Of a DNA stretch of 64,000 bases, positions 37,101 to 50,500 are shown one piece after another. The stretch comes from Odontesthes bonariensis. Lineage: Eukaryota > Chordata > Actinopteri > Atheriniformes > Atherinopsidae. The notes beneath the pieces are model-generated. The model was not told the DNA's origin. It made no database searches and saw only the letters and a list, made by a program, of their open reading frames with translations. Positions within the stretch are counted from its first letter, which is position 1; the number at the start of each line of letters is the position of its first letter. The position numbers and the translations under genes were made by a program. The stretch spans positions 8,038,976 to 8,102,975 of the forward strand of contig NC_134527.1 in the NCBI RefSeq assembly GCF_027942865.1. The letters are read 5' to 3'.

Positions 37101-38249
37101 GCAATGAAAAAGGTCACGAAGATGCAGGTCAGTTTGGTGCCACATACTTGAGAGATTCAATTCAATGGCTCAAGCAATCGGGAATTATTTGACCTAATTT
37201 AGGCTTTTCCCTGTGGTGCTTTCAGACAGTGCATCGATTGATCAGTGAAATTAAAGCTGGTAGGAGTTATGCAGCCGGTAGATGAGATGAGGAGAGAGCA
37301 CTCGGGCATGTGAGTCATACCACCTTGGCGCGACTTGACAGTGTTGCCTATTTATTGCTAGCTGAGAGGCTACATCGCCATGGTGACGTCTTTACACAAC
37401 AGACAAGTGGTTGCCCTTACAGGTGGACATGTGGGGGAGACTCTTGCTGGGGATCAGGGCAGGCCCGAGTGGACACGCGGGTCACATCACATGGGCCCCA
37501 TGATGCTGCAGTATTGGAGACACGTGTTTTATTTAGCTGCATAATATCTTGCAACTTCCAGCCTTGTTGAGGGTATTAAGTACAGACTGATCTTCATGGT
37601 TTCCAAAGAGCTTAAACGCTGCAATCAGGAGGAGGCTTCTGTGCTCATGATTGCTTGTGGTCTTTAGAGAGTTTCAGCGTGGTAACGGACAGTCCTGACG
37701 CAACTATTTCACTTGCTGACCAAAAAGGTAGATAAAGCCCAGTGCTCGAGCATTGGAGGGGTAGAAAAAGTAACTTAGTTATGTTGCACAACGACCGCTC
37801 CACCTGAGCCATGGCCATTACAGAAGTCCATGCATTTAGTTATTAAGATAGAGAAATGCAAGCGAAGCAATGTTTGTGTAAAGCCAGAGAATTATTAGTT
37901 AAGTTTTTACTCTCAATCAGGGTTCTAAGTCAGTTCTGTGTGTTTTAGACTAATCAAAAACATGAATTCTTCAGTCAAAACTGATGCAAAAAGACGAGAT
38001 CACAGCAAGTTTGCTGGACAAGCCGCCCCAGCTGCATCGGTGCTGTTCGCTACTCGGCTGACTTTTGGCTCTGTGGCAAAATCAGTGCCTGGAGGAGTTA
38101 TTAGAAGGGTATTTTGTTTAAGGATGAACGACGGGGGCCCTGCTGGCCTAAAAGTGATGGAGCAGCAGAGTAGTGGAATTATGAAAGAGGTGGAGTGAGA
38201 TGGAGAGAGCACTTAGAGATTGCAGGAGTAATCCCCTGAGCCATCTGTT

Positions 38250-38291
<42 letters not shown>

Positions 38292-41200
38292 CCTGATCAG
38301 ATCCAACCCAAAGCGGAAGCACCTCACCGCAGCAGCAGTAGTAGATTTCGTTGTCGCTGTTCCTACCTCGTCTTCCAGAGGCGATGTCCCGTTATTTTTG
38401 TACATTGAACCCCCCAAAGTCTTCTGCCAAAGTTAGAGCAGCGTTGCATTGCTGTCTCTATTTTCCTTCTAACTTTAACTCACCGGTGTGAAATGCGCAG
38501 AGCTCAGTTGGAAACGCATGTTTCCACACATTGGTTTGGGTCTGGTTTTGTTTGTTTATGTGGTCAGTCGGATTAGAATAGAAACACACACTGACATGTG
38601 CTGCTGATGGAGCAGATTAACTAAATGTTCAGCTTTAACCTGATTTTCATCGGCTTTAAAACTGCCTTTAAAATCTTGTCATTTGACTGCCAATAGATTA
38701 CATTTCTCTGAATATATAAGAAGTTTTCAAAAGGGCTGCATATTTAATATGGTAAGTAATTACATGCACATTGTAATACAATGTTATCTACATGGCATGA
38801 CTCCATATTTTGTTTAATCTCATGACATTTTGATCAAAAGTGGACAAAGCATGTTGGTCATGACGCAGGGGGTGCAACTGTGTAAAAATGAGAATTTTAA
38901 AGGGCTGAAAATTGCCATGAGCCACTTTGTATTCATCGTGTAGACAAATTATCTGTGCTATAGTGACAAATGAGAAGCGCGGCCAACAAAGTGGCTGTTT
39001 TTAATCGACGTGGTACTTTCTGTGACCAAAATACTTCCAAAGGACTGACTTTTGTAATCAGGTTCTTTTTCATTTCCTCCTTTTCAGTATTCTTCCACTG
39101 CTCTGCTCTCTCTTTACTCCTTACATGCAAAGTCTTCATGTCACTTAGTAGCTACTGGAAAAGAAAAGAGTGCTTCAAATTAATTGAGGTCACACAGACC
39201 TTGGTCATGCATTGCGTAGAATAAGAACCGTTTTGACTTATCTGTTTGTGTCAAGCAGCAAACAGGTAGTGTGATCAGTTCATTCTTACCCAGTGAATCT
39301 CGTCATGGAATTTACTGCGATGTGAATATTAAAGGTCCTATGGCATGAAAATAAATGGAGGCTTTTATGTATTTTTATAGGCTTTAGTGGTCCCCTAATA
39401 CTGTATCTGAGTTTTTTTTCCCAAAATTCTGCCTTGGTGCAGAATTACAGCCAGTCCCAAAAATGAGCTTTCCTTAGGATCCCCAGAATGAGCTGTTTAG
39501 TGGGGGTGTGGCCTTACTTACGCCCGTGGTACCTTGCGCAAATGTTTTGTGAATCGCTATGGCACGTAGATGGCACGGCAGCCCTATGCCGTAAAACTAG
39601 CAAAACCTGTTAAAATGAGCTTACTTTGACAATATGACGAACTAGTTACTGAACAACTCTCCTAACACAGTCAAACATCAAGCAAGTGCTACACAAGACA
39701 CAGCAAAAAAGGCGTGCGTGAAGGGGAAAGCAGGAGTGAGGATTTTGACATTCTCATCTGATTGCTCTGGTTTGCAAAGATGCACGTAGCGCGAGTCATT
39801 TCAATCGGAGGAAAGGCAGATATCGTGCGCGCCATAACACCACTAGCAGGACGGCTATCAAAACAACAAATAAGTACACAACACTCGCGTTACAGTAAAT
39901 GAGGTGTCCACTTGCATACCTCATGCTATTTACCGTTACATTAGCGACAGTGACCGAGCTATTAGCTGCAGCGCTAACGACACAGACAGACTGACCGTTT
40001 TGACTCTGGAACCATGAATGAGTCATTATCCTGATGAAATGCACTGAATTTGCGGATTCATTCTTCTTCAGGAAGCTTGAAGTAGGGGGTTTTGGTCTAA
40101 AATGAGCGAGCTAACCATCTCATGGTCATGCAAACACCTCCAACAGCCCAGTTGGCAGAGATAAGAGCTTGCAGATGCTATTAGCTGCATAGCTAACCGT
40201 AAGCTAACGTTAGCTGCTAACGATACAAACCCTTTCCTGTGGTAACAAGCTATGTAACTATACTGTACATACAGGAAAGCAACACAATAATAGAGTGTTA
40301 AATTACTTACTCGGGAATGAGACCCTTCCCCAAGTAAGGGGACGAATGGAGCAGGAGATTGACAGGCGGATCGGTGCTGTGTCTGCAGTGATGCGGGCTC
40401 GGCTCTGCACCGGCCCATCGTGGTGAAGAAGGAGCTGAGCCAGAAGGCGAAGCTCTCGATTTACCGGTCAATCTATGTTCCTACCCTCACCTATGGTCAC
40501 GAGCTGTGGGTAGTGACTGAGAGAACGAGATCGCGAATACAAGCGGCCGAAATGAGTTTCCTCCGCAGGGTGTCTGGGCTCTCCCTTGGGCTCGGTATTA
40601 GCCCAAGTTCTGGAAACATTCGTCTGTGAAATATTTGGCGCACACACAAATCTCTTCGGTTCTGTCGTCACTTTCCCAGAAAAAAACAAAATCTGTCCAC
40701 TGGCTCTTTAGAGGTTCTGATGCAGGAGCTCTAAACAGATTTTTTACATCGATATACAGCGCAATGAGCTGGCCAAAGAGCTGTGGGTGGGGAAAGGCAG
40801 TTTATTGGCTCTGGGTGGAAACAACCTCTACGTCATAAGCGGCGGCTTTCCCGATCAGGCCATCTGCATGGTCACATTTCCAAAGGCGGAGAATAATTTC
40901 CAGTGCATGGTTTAGGTCTATCGTCATTTTTAGCCATTGGGGGACCGCAGGCAGGCTAGAGGAACTCATATTTATGTTAAACAACCTTAAAAAGTGAAAA
41001 TTTCATGCCATGGGACCTTTAAGCTTATACCCTTGTTCATGTGTATTCCTGAGATTAATGACTATGAGTCACTTGAATCCATTAAGTCTAAGATATGTAC
41101 CTTGTGAAGTTCAACAGAAAGTAAGCATTCAGAAAAACTACAGGAGGGGAGAAAAAAAACAAGGAAAACAGTAGATTGGTAAAGTAATTGTGCAGCAATT

Positions 41201-42946
41201 CCCTTCCAGCAGTAAGCTAAATGGCCTTGAAAGCCAAGGACAGAAACGGATAAGCATCAGTTTCCATCACCATGGCCCCCTGGTCCTAAAAAACATCATG
41301 CAAATCGGGACAAAAGGCCACAGTGCCAGCTCATTTAACTCAGTGGAAAGTGTACAACAAAAAAAAAAAAAAAAAAGAAAGGAAAAACAAAAGCTGCCCA
41401 CTCCTCCCTTTCCGCTTCATACTGCGGTGTGTACAAGACAGGAAACACAAGAAGTGCGGAGTCAGGAGTTGGTGTTTTCTTGGAGACTGGACACTGTAGG
41501 GTGTTCTTAGATCTAACGTTCATCTTCCATTTGTTTTTACAATCGTAAATGTAAACACTTCTCATAGGAGACGGGAGGAGAAACGAGTAAAAACTTTCTC
41601 CCTTATAGTTATTTTGGTGTCCACAGAGGGAAGAACGTGGACGCTGCATGTAAAATGAAGGCATCATTTGTGCCACCCTGATCCTGTCCTGCACATCTGG
41701 CATCTCAGGCTCCAGAGGTTTAGTAGGTTCTCTGCCTGAACACATGACCCTGCCACAGCAATCACAACTAATCCCCTCCAAAGCGCTTCACAATCTCATA
41801 AACGGTATTGTATGGATGCATCAGGGGGCTAAAGATCTTAGGTCTAATAATAAACCAGAAATATTTCAGTGCTTTTCTTTCAGGGGTTTAAAAAAATAGC
41901 TTCAGTAAACACAGTTTTTTGCTTTTGTTTTGCTTTGTACGTTTTGTATCTTAAGTCCCATCTGCCTCACTTTTTGTTTCCATCTGTTTGTTCACCAGGT
42001 GTTGTGTTTGTGATGCAGCTGTCTAAGCTTATGCTTCATGATTATATTTAAAGGAGACATTATGCCCCTTTTTTTTTTTTTTTTTTTAAACAAGTTGGCG
42101 CGGTTCAGGTCTTAATGAAAGGCCCGTGACATGCTTTGGTCAAAATACAGCACAGATCCAGTGTAAACCCTTCCTCTTTAAAGCATGAAGTTCCAGCTCT
42201 TTTCGTTGCATCCCATTTTAGGACGTGAAGCAAGCAGTTACTGAGCATTGAACACTTCTTCTGCGGGGTGTGTGTTAACTGAGAGCTTCGAGCTTCACTA
42301 TTGGTTCATTTGTTTTGCTCTTGTTTTTAGTGGCCAATGTTGAGAAATGTTGCTTATATTGTTTACGTTTCACAAAAGTTAAAGGAGACCATTACACTCT
42401 TTCAACAAGGAGCACAATCACCTGAGTCACATTTTGGTCCAAATATCACTTATCTGTAGCACAGCAGCCGTCTTCTCAGCCCTACTGAAAAACAACTGTC
42501 CTCCAACCAGCCTCTCATTCCACCTCTTAGTCTATTCGCCTCCTCTTGTGGTTGTGCCTCTCTTAAGACCTTTGGCTTCTCCTTACCATGGGAGAAAGCC
42601 AGGGTGAAAAGAAAGTTTACCAACGGAAGACGCAGCTTTCTCTTACAGAACCATGCAGCCATGGCAGATTAAACTGGAGTCAGACCCTGAACAAGAACGA
42701 GCTCCTGAAGAACTTTGACTTTGAGTCAAGCGGACTTAGTTAACTGTTAGTTTTTGTACGTTCGTAAGTTGTCTGAGGACAGATCGTCATGCTGGCTGTC
42801 TTACAGCCATCTATAAGTGACTCTAGTATATCATACAATGTCATTCAGTTGTCAAAATCTGGGCTTATGGTATGCAATTTAATTCAATAAACCCAAATAT
42901 AATGAAGCTGTTCTTCCAGTCATACCTATAACACTCAAGCTCTCTC

Positions 42947-42996
<50 letters not shown>

Positions 42997-45900
42997 TATA
43001 TCGATACAGTAACTTTATCAATCTTGCGAGGGATTTGGTTCAGCACTCTAGCTACTTTGCAGGTTAGCAATAGGTACCAGAAAGCAATGATTTTGCATCA
43101 ACAATAATGGACTGAGCAAGAGATGTAATTGGCATAACTCGTAATGCATGTGTACCGTTTATTACTCCATATAGAGGATGACACTGAGCAAAAGACTGGG
43201 TGCAGATATCGTTGTGCATCTCTGTCGCTATGACGGCTGCGGATTTTCCAATTTGCAGATTGTAACAGTTCAACTAGAAAGCATTCATTTAACAAAGGTA
43301 GTGGTGTAATAATGTTAATCTTTTGGAAAGTAACAGTAGTGGAATCGGGGTGAACTTGACAAGAGGCAGAACACTACAATGAAAATTTCAACAGGTGGCT
43401 GAAGGAGAGATTTTAAAACCAAATGCCAGTTTTCTTTTTGTTTTGTTTTTTCAGATGGAATGACAATTAGTGGTCAAATTTCCTCATTTTACATGATAGG
43501 TGATCGAAGTATTCAACAAAGCACTGGTTGAGCATTATTAGATCATTTCTTTCTGAAGGAGACTTTATAGCAAATGCCAGCATGCTCTGGCTTTTTCTTC
43601 TGAGCTGTGAGTGTGACATGGAAACCCGCCACAGATCTGAGCCGCTCACTGAATATGAGCCATTATCAGTTCATAGGTGGGCCCAAAACAAAGGGCCAGG
43701 ATTTCGTCACCTCGGACACCAAAATAAATGCTCTCAAGCACAGATTTTTTTCTTTTTTATTCTGTAAAATGTTCCTTTTAACTACTATCATCACTGATTC
43801 TGAACCTTTAATGTGTCTACTTCCAAAATTGGAGATAGAATTTATATGTTTATTGTATTATATGTGAAAAAACATGAGAAATCTAATCCTTTGAGTGCCC
43901 TGTTAGTTATTGAAATGTATGTGATTAACTTTGTTGTCATTGCAGCAAAGGTTTGAGCTCGTTGTTCCAGTGTGAGGGTGTTGCACGTGTGTAAAACAGG
44001 GTCATGTATATCAGGAGATTTAATAAAGATTAGTTTGACAGAGATGCTTGTTACGTCCTTTTTCCATCATATAGCGGCACAAACGAGCAGGATGTTGCAT
44101 GTTGTTGTTTTTTAGCAAAGACTTGACGCACAGTTTGTCTGACTCGGGTGTCACGAGCCACATCCATCACGACTCACGTTTCTGCTTTGTGATGAAATCG
44201 TAAAGCAACAAAAACACGATCTTGTTTTTGGGTCAAAGACGTAGCTGGGAGATGGGAGTTGATGTCATTTTTGGGTTTGCTCATTTCCAGAACTCTGACC
44301 AAATCCTGATGATTCTAAATGAGTGGAACTGAAATGGTTCGGCTGGCCTAATGATTCTTTTTTTTGTGTTTTGCAGTGAAGAAAGCTAAGCTCCAGGGGT
44401 CACCAGGTAAGAACTTTTATTTATTAAACATTTCCTGTCTTTTCTTTCAGTCTGTTCATCCTCCCCTTTGTCTGGAAGTTGGGAACACTTGAATTAAGAA
44501 GAGGCTGTATGCAAAGTGATTTGATATAATTTAATAATAATTATATAATAATAATAATGTATAATAAAAAATTAATATATAATCATTGTAAATATTTATA
44601 ATTTTTTTTGAGCTACTTGACTAATTTGAATTTCCCCCATTGGGGGATGAATAAAGTATTTTTCTATTCTATTTCAAAGAGATTCATATTCCATGGACCT
44701 TGACCTTGGATTATTAGTTGTTTCTTTAGTGTACCCTCCAGTGCTCATTTTTGTCATTTTTTTTCCAAGGCTGGCGTCAGTGTTGAGCTTTTGATGATCA
44801 TTTTGAGATCCAGTCATCAAGCCATATGGATCTTAAGTTTTATTTACAACTACACAACTTAAAAGCTTCTTATAGAGGCTAATTAACTTTGTGTTGTCTC
44901 TTTTGGAAAGTATGCCACAAGTCCTTTTCTAATGTAGGTTAATCACTTAAATTGTGGCAAGTCACCAAAAAGGGGGGGGGCGGGTTGATTTTGCATTATG
45001 AAATCCTGTGTCCTTCCACGATAGGCTGTGGATAGGTGAGCTTAGATGGGTGGCTCCTAAGTCCAAATCCCTGCGCCCTCCACCTAAGCAAATCCTTTCA
45101 GTGTGCACGCTCACGCCTCTCTTTAAGCTCTGTGACATTTCTGGCAAGAGCAGACAGGAACGCCGATAGAAAGTCACCTCAGCTTTGGATACGCCACTGA
45201 TGTTAGTTATCCCGCAAGTGTCCTTGTGTGTTTTTGGCCCCTCCTTCATATGTACATGAAACCATTTTGTAGGGTCTCGATCATTGTTGGGAAGACCTCC
45301 CTCCTGTGGGCCTCACAGCATGTGACAGCTTGTCCCAGAGCAAACATCAGGGATAGTTCAGTTAAGCCAGCTCTCTGAGCTGAAAAGTAAATATGTATGT
45401 TTGCTATAAATATCACTTTTGTTGTTTTGTTTTGTTTTCATAATTCAGCCATTTATCATTTTTTGATAAGTGGTAAATGATTTAAGGTAGACATCCGTAC
45501 ATTATGTATGTTTTGCTCCTCTGGTTCAGAGCAGAGAGCTCGATTTAGATCCCCCAAAAGTACCCAAACGTGTAAAAGATAAGAGAGCTGCAGCCTACTG
45601 ATTATCTTTGCAACCCTAAGTGGCGCAGACGGACAAGATTTTTCAGCCAAGGTGGACACAGAATTGGGGGTGGCAATTACAGTCAACCTAAGACAAGAGT
45701 GCACAAGCCATCGAACTAGTAGTTGTTCGTAGTTACAAACCAAATATGAGGTGGTATCCAAAGACCACCTCAGCTTCCCACCTGTCTAGAAAGCTCCTGT
45801 TTTCTACCTTTCGTTTGTCCATTTTTGGATGGGTGGCCCGATGCGACTGGTAGCGTGAGGTCGTGAATGAATGTCAACAAAGCTGGGCGCTTGTGGGTCC

Positions 45901-47537
45901 TGATTGATGCGCCAACGCACCAGCAGATCATTCTGGTTTGTCTTGTTAGCGGTTCGTGCGCTGTTTACTCTAGTAGCTTTAGGAGACATTTGGTATTATC
46001 TCACAGGCCAAATCTAATTGCACTGGGCCTGAGTCATCTCTGCTGTAGGGCAATGATGTATGGTTCCATTCTACATCTCTGTGCAGTAGTCAGTTGACAC
46101 ATTTCCAAACAATTGGTCAGGGGATTGGAATTATCATGTTGCCAAGTATTTAGTGATAAGCTCAGATATAAAATAGTATCCTGCCATGGAGAGGGTTTTA
46201 AACATGACCTCAATGACTATGAGCTTAATTCTAAAACACAAGCGGAGCTATATGTATAAAAGTTACAACGGGGTTTATGTGTTGTATCTATGTTGCCAAA
46301 AATATGGCAAAAAAGACTACAAAATAAAGAATGATGCAGTACTCCAGGTGGGGGTGGTACTGGACCAGTAAGTTTTTGCCCTCGGAGCTCTGATGATAAA
46401 GCTGTTACTACATGCAATGAAAAGATATTTGACAAGTCTTTCAGCAACAACGCAACAAAGTGCTAAATTATGGCGGTGTGGTCTAAAACTGATTAATGCA
46501 AAACATTGAATTTGCTATCTAAATCAGTTAAGTCGTGGAATTGAGGTAAGCTCAAAGAATTCAGATTTATCATTTAAGGAGTTAGTGTGAGAGGGGCCGC
46601 TGTAGGGAAGAAAAAAAACATCTACGATTAGATTTCTTTCCCTGACCCCTCATCAGTTGTGTGACACGTTTTAATGTTCCACGTTGTGCAGGTTAGATGC
46701 CTGCATTGGATTTTAATTACTTGTGTGAACGACAGGAAGAGCCTTCTAAGATCTGGCCTTATGTTTGGGAACTACACTCTGAATGTTGTATTAGTCATTG
46801 CTTTATCTCATGATAACCCTCCCTCACTCTGTTTAGGGACACATGAGACTTTTTAGAAGAGGCCTTTAAGTTTACATAAGGTTGGTTCACGATCTGTGTT
46901 TGCATTGAACTTTCACCACACCTGCAGCTGGGTGGCTTTTTGGCCTTATTTTCGAAGATTAGGGTGTTCCTAGAGATTACTGTGCATGTAGAACTGAGAG
47001 TGTCCTTGAGTGGGAAAGTGGCCAGCTGTGTTACTTTCCGCTGACTGCCACAGGAAACTGGAGCTTGATACTGACTGTGTGGAGCTGGATTTACATTTGC
47101 ACTTGTGCTCCTCTGCAAATGTCTTTCTTCTAAAAATAAGGCTTCTTGTTTAACAATGTGCAGAATACCATTGTGAGTTTTTTTTTTTTTTTTTTTTCTT
47201 CCCCCAAATCATAATCAGTCCAGAACTCTTTGCAGGAGGAGGAAGTTGTCGTGATTTGGTCCAAGCAAGTTTTCCAGGAGCTTTATCACTTCCGTTGCAG
47301 TCAACATTTATGAGCGGTCTGAATTGTAAATGTCAAGCCTTCCAGCTGCCTGCATTTTTCTGACTAATTTATTGAAAAGACTCATCATCGATCAATAATG
47401 AATGAAGACATTTGACTGAAGGGCTCAGGAGTGAGTGGGTGGTTTCCAGACAGGAGTGGCGACTGCTGCTCAGGACATCATCCTCCAATTCACCTCCTCT
47501 GATCCTTCCCCTCAGTGAGGCACTGGCTGGTGTGTTT

Positions 47538-47593
<56 letters not shown>

Positions 47594-50500
47594 AGACTGA
47601 GCGTACTTGTCTATGCACACATTTGTGTTTAGACCTTTTACACTTGACAGGTTTAGTTGGATTAAAACAAACCCTGGTGTGATTGCTCTATTAGTAGTGA
47701 TCACGAGAAGCTCGGTGTGCGTTGAGCAACTGGGACCATGACTTCTTAAAGCGCCAGAAAGGCTGGAAACAAAACTTTTAAACGCTACATTGTCCGCAAA
47801 GAATCGTGCAAATGAAATCGGCCGAGCAGAACTCTTCAAACACAGCTCCGTTTTCATAAATCTTCCCCATAATGAGCGATAATGCATGAAATGGACAGTG
47901 CTTGATGTGCAATCTTAAGTGAGACAGAGGACAAACCTGTCTCTTTCTCTGTCTTCAGTTGGCACACAGATTTTTCACTTTGGGTTACTTTCTGTGTCAC
48001 TCACTTTAGTTGGTTTTCAGAATGCCTACTTCTTTAGCGCCATTCAATTAAAACACCAAACGCTACTCTTTCATGCTCTGACAGCAAGATTATGTCACCA
48101 CACTAAACTAGTGTCCCAACTATGCTAAGCTATAAAAAGGCTGAATTATTGCCCAGATAAGTTCATTGGCCTTGCTAAAGTTTTAGTAAAATGTATACAT
48201 TGTGTGTTTTTTTTGGTTTTTTTTTGTTTTTTTTTTAAAGGGAAAATAAACTGCATCTTGGATCAGCTGTATGGTGGATAGCACCTGCTGTGAAAGGCCC
48301 ACGGCCTCTAAGTGGCTCTTATCTAATCCATACATCCTCTTTCCTTATCTGCCCCTCACGGGAGCCGACCCAAGTGTGGCACAAGGCATGGACTATCTAA
48401 TTAGGGAAAGGCTTGAGCATCCCCCCAGGCTCCGTTGTAATAAGGCCTGTGTTTTGTTGCAATTGTCCTCTTGAGATGCTAATTATGTTTGTGCTCTGTC
48501 ACTTACGGTTGTGGGATGGGATGGGATGAGCAGTGCTTTTGTTATCATGACTGGATGTTTTCAGGACAGGTTTTTTTTTTTTTTTTTTTTTTCTTTTATC
48601 TGCTTTCAAGCCTAAACTGTCTTTATTTATGTTGTCTGTCGCTGGAGTGTTGTGTGAGTCCACCTGCTTCGAGAGGTGAGTTTACTTATCTGGCTGCTGT
48701 GTAAAAAGCTGGTGCAGGGGTAAATGTTTCAGCACGTTGCTCGGGGTAACCAGATAAATCTTTGTTCAGTGCGGTCAGGTGATCAGTCTACAAAGGAACA
48801 GCTGATTGCTGGCTTTTGTTTCCCAAAGACCAGAAGGTGTGTGTGCGTGTGTTCATGTGTGTGCGTGTGCGTCAGTAGCAGGTTTTTATTTATTTTTATT
48901 TTTTTGGAATCTTAGCTATTAAGGTCTTTTTGCTTTCCAAAAAGGGTTTTATATTCTGTTATGAAGAAGACAACTTCTATGCAATTGATCACACAACCAG
49001 TGAGCGTGAGTTATAGGAAGGGACACCATTCGTGCAGGACCAAAAGCTACCCAAGCAAATTCGACCTCAACAGTGGGCACCTGTCGATGCTCCCCTCAGT
49101 CTGCTGCAGGAAATGAAATGCTGGTGGACGTGCCACAGGCCGCCTAATCTTCCCTCCCTCCCCCCCTCACCCTGTTCAGGGCTGACAGCTGGTGCATACA
49201 GTTGTTGTGGCTCCGCTGTCCGGCACTACTGCCTGAGAGGAGGCTGACAGAGATCACTGGGTGTGAAAGCACCCAGACTGAGTATCCGTGTCCAAACTGC
49301 CAGTTTCAACAGCCAGCAAAGTCTCAGCAGTGATCATTTACAGCGTGCCGTACCACAAAAATGGGAAACTTGTCACATTTAGACTGCTTGTGAGTAACTG
49401 GTTGTTTCAAATGTGAACGTTCAGTTTAGATGGTCACATAACCTTTGACTCGAGGGAATTTTATGAATTCTGGATGTTATCAGGACTGACGGAGACCTTT
49501 TCCTGCTACACTAACGGTTTAAAGGTGACTTCATTTGTAGGGTCACCAGAAGACAAGTCCTTTGTTCCTTTGTTACAATACCATATGTTTAGAGGAAAAA
49601 CAAGAGTACGTAAGAGAAACTGGAAATCTCAATGCAGGAGAAATGCATCAGGCAGTTGGAGCCTGTCATATGTGACGTATGAGTGTGGCTCTCATTGGAG
49701 ATTAACAGGGTCAGTGTGTTGACCTGGCCTGACTTGGCTTAACATAGTCAGGGGGAGGAGACTCATCTCCTTTCACTGTCACTGTTACTCCTGATCTTTT
49801 TCAAACACAGAATTAAAAGCCTTCTCAGTATTGCTTGCATCGTGTCAGTTTTATTTCCGTGTCACCATTTAACAACAAAAAGTGACCTGTTGCCCCATTA
49901 TTCAGACGGCAGCCCCAGCAGGCTGTTATCACTCTGTTTATTATTGTTAAATATCTTCTCCTCTGTTCACAGACTCCTATATACAGTACTGCTCAAACAT
50001 TTGGACAAATATACTGGTGCAAACTTTTGACTGGGACCGTATGTATTTGTCATAGAAAAACAGAGGTTCCTTGCAATCAACAGCAGACAAGTATCTAATG
50101 AAGATATTATTGATTGGAGCAAAGAAAGCTATAACGAGGAAATGGCTACAACCCAACACACCGACACTGGAAGACTGGCAAGGGACTATTCACGAAATCT
50201 ACATCATGGAGAGACTGACATTCGCTCTGAAATTACAGTCGGAGAAATTTAAGAGTCGGTGGTCAAAATGGATCAGATATATAAGATCCGGGAGACCTGA
50301 ACTGCTTTAAGTATCTCTATTACATGGCTTGAAGTACCAGTTTACTAATCTTGATGGAAAAATGAGTGAATGTGACTCTCTTTGTTCAATTGTTACTATT
50401 TTATACACTGTAAAATGAAAGGGAGAGTAACAGCTTGGAGGGTATGTTAGCGCAGTTATCCATATACATGTTTTTGTATAGATCTGTATGTGTGTAACAG

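Noticed and set aside
41335..41781. 148-codon minus-strand frame starting with a Cys-rich peptide
   Set aside because: It lies in unc13b intron 1, ends in poly-F from a poly-A tract and shows no family resemblance.
47369..47887. 172-codon minus-strand frame with His-Thr repeat
   Set aside because: It is created by the (GT)n microsatellite, and the flanks are not protein-like.
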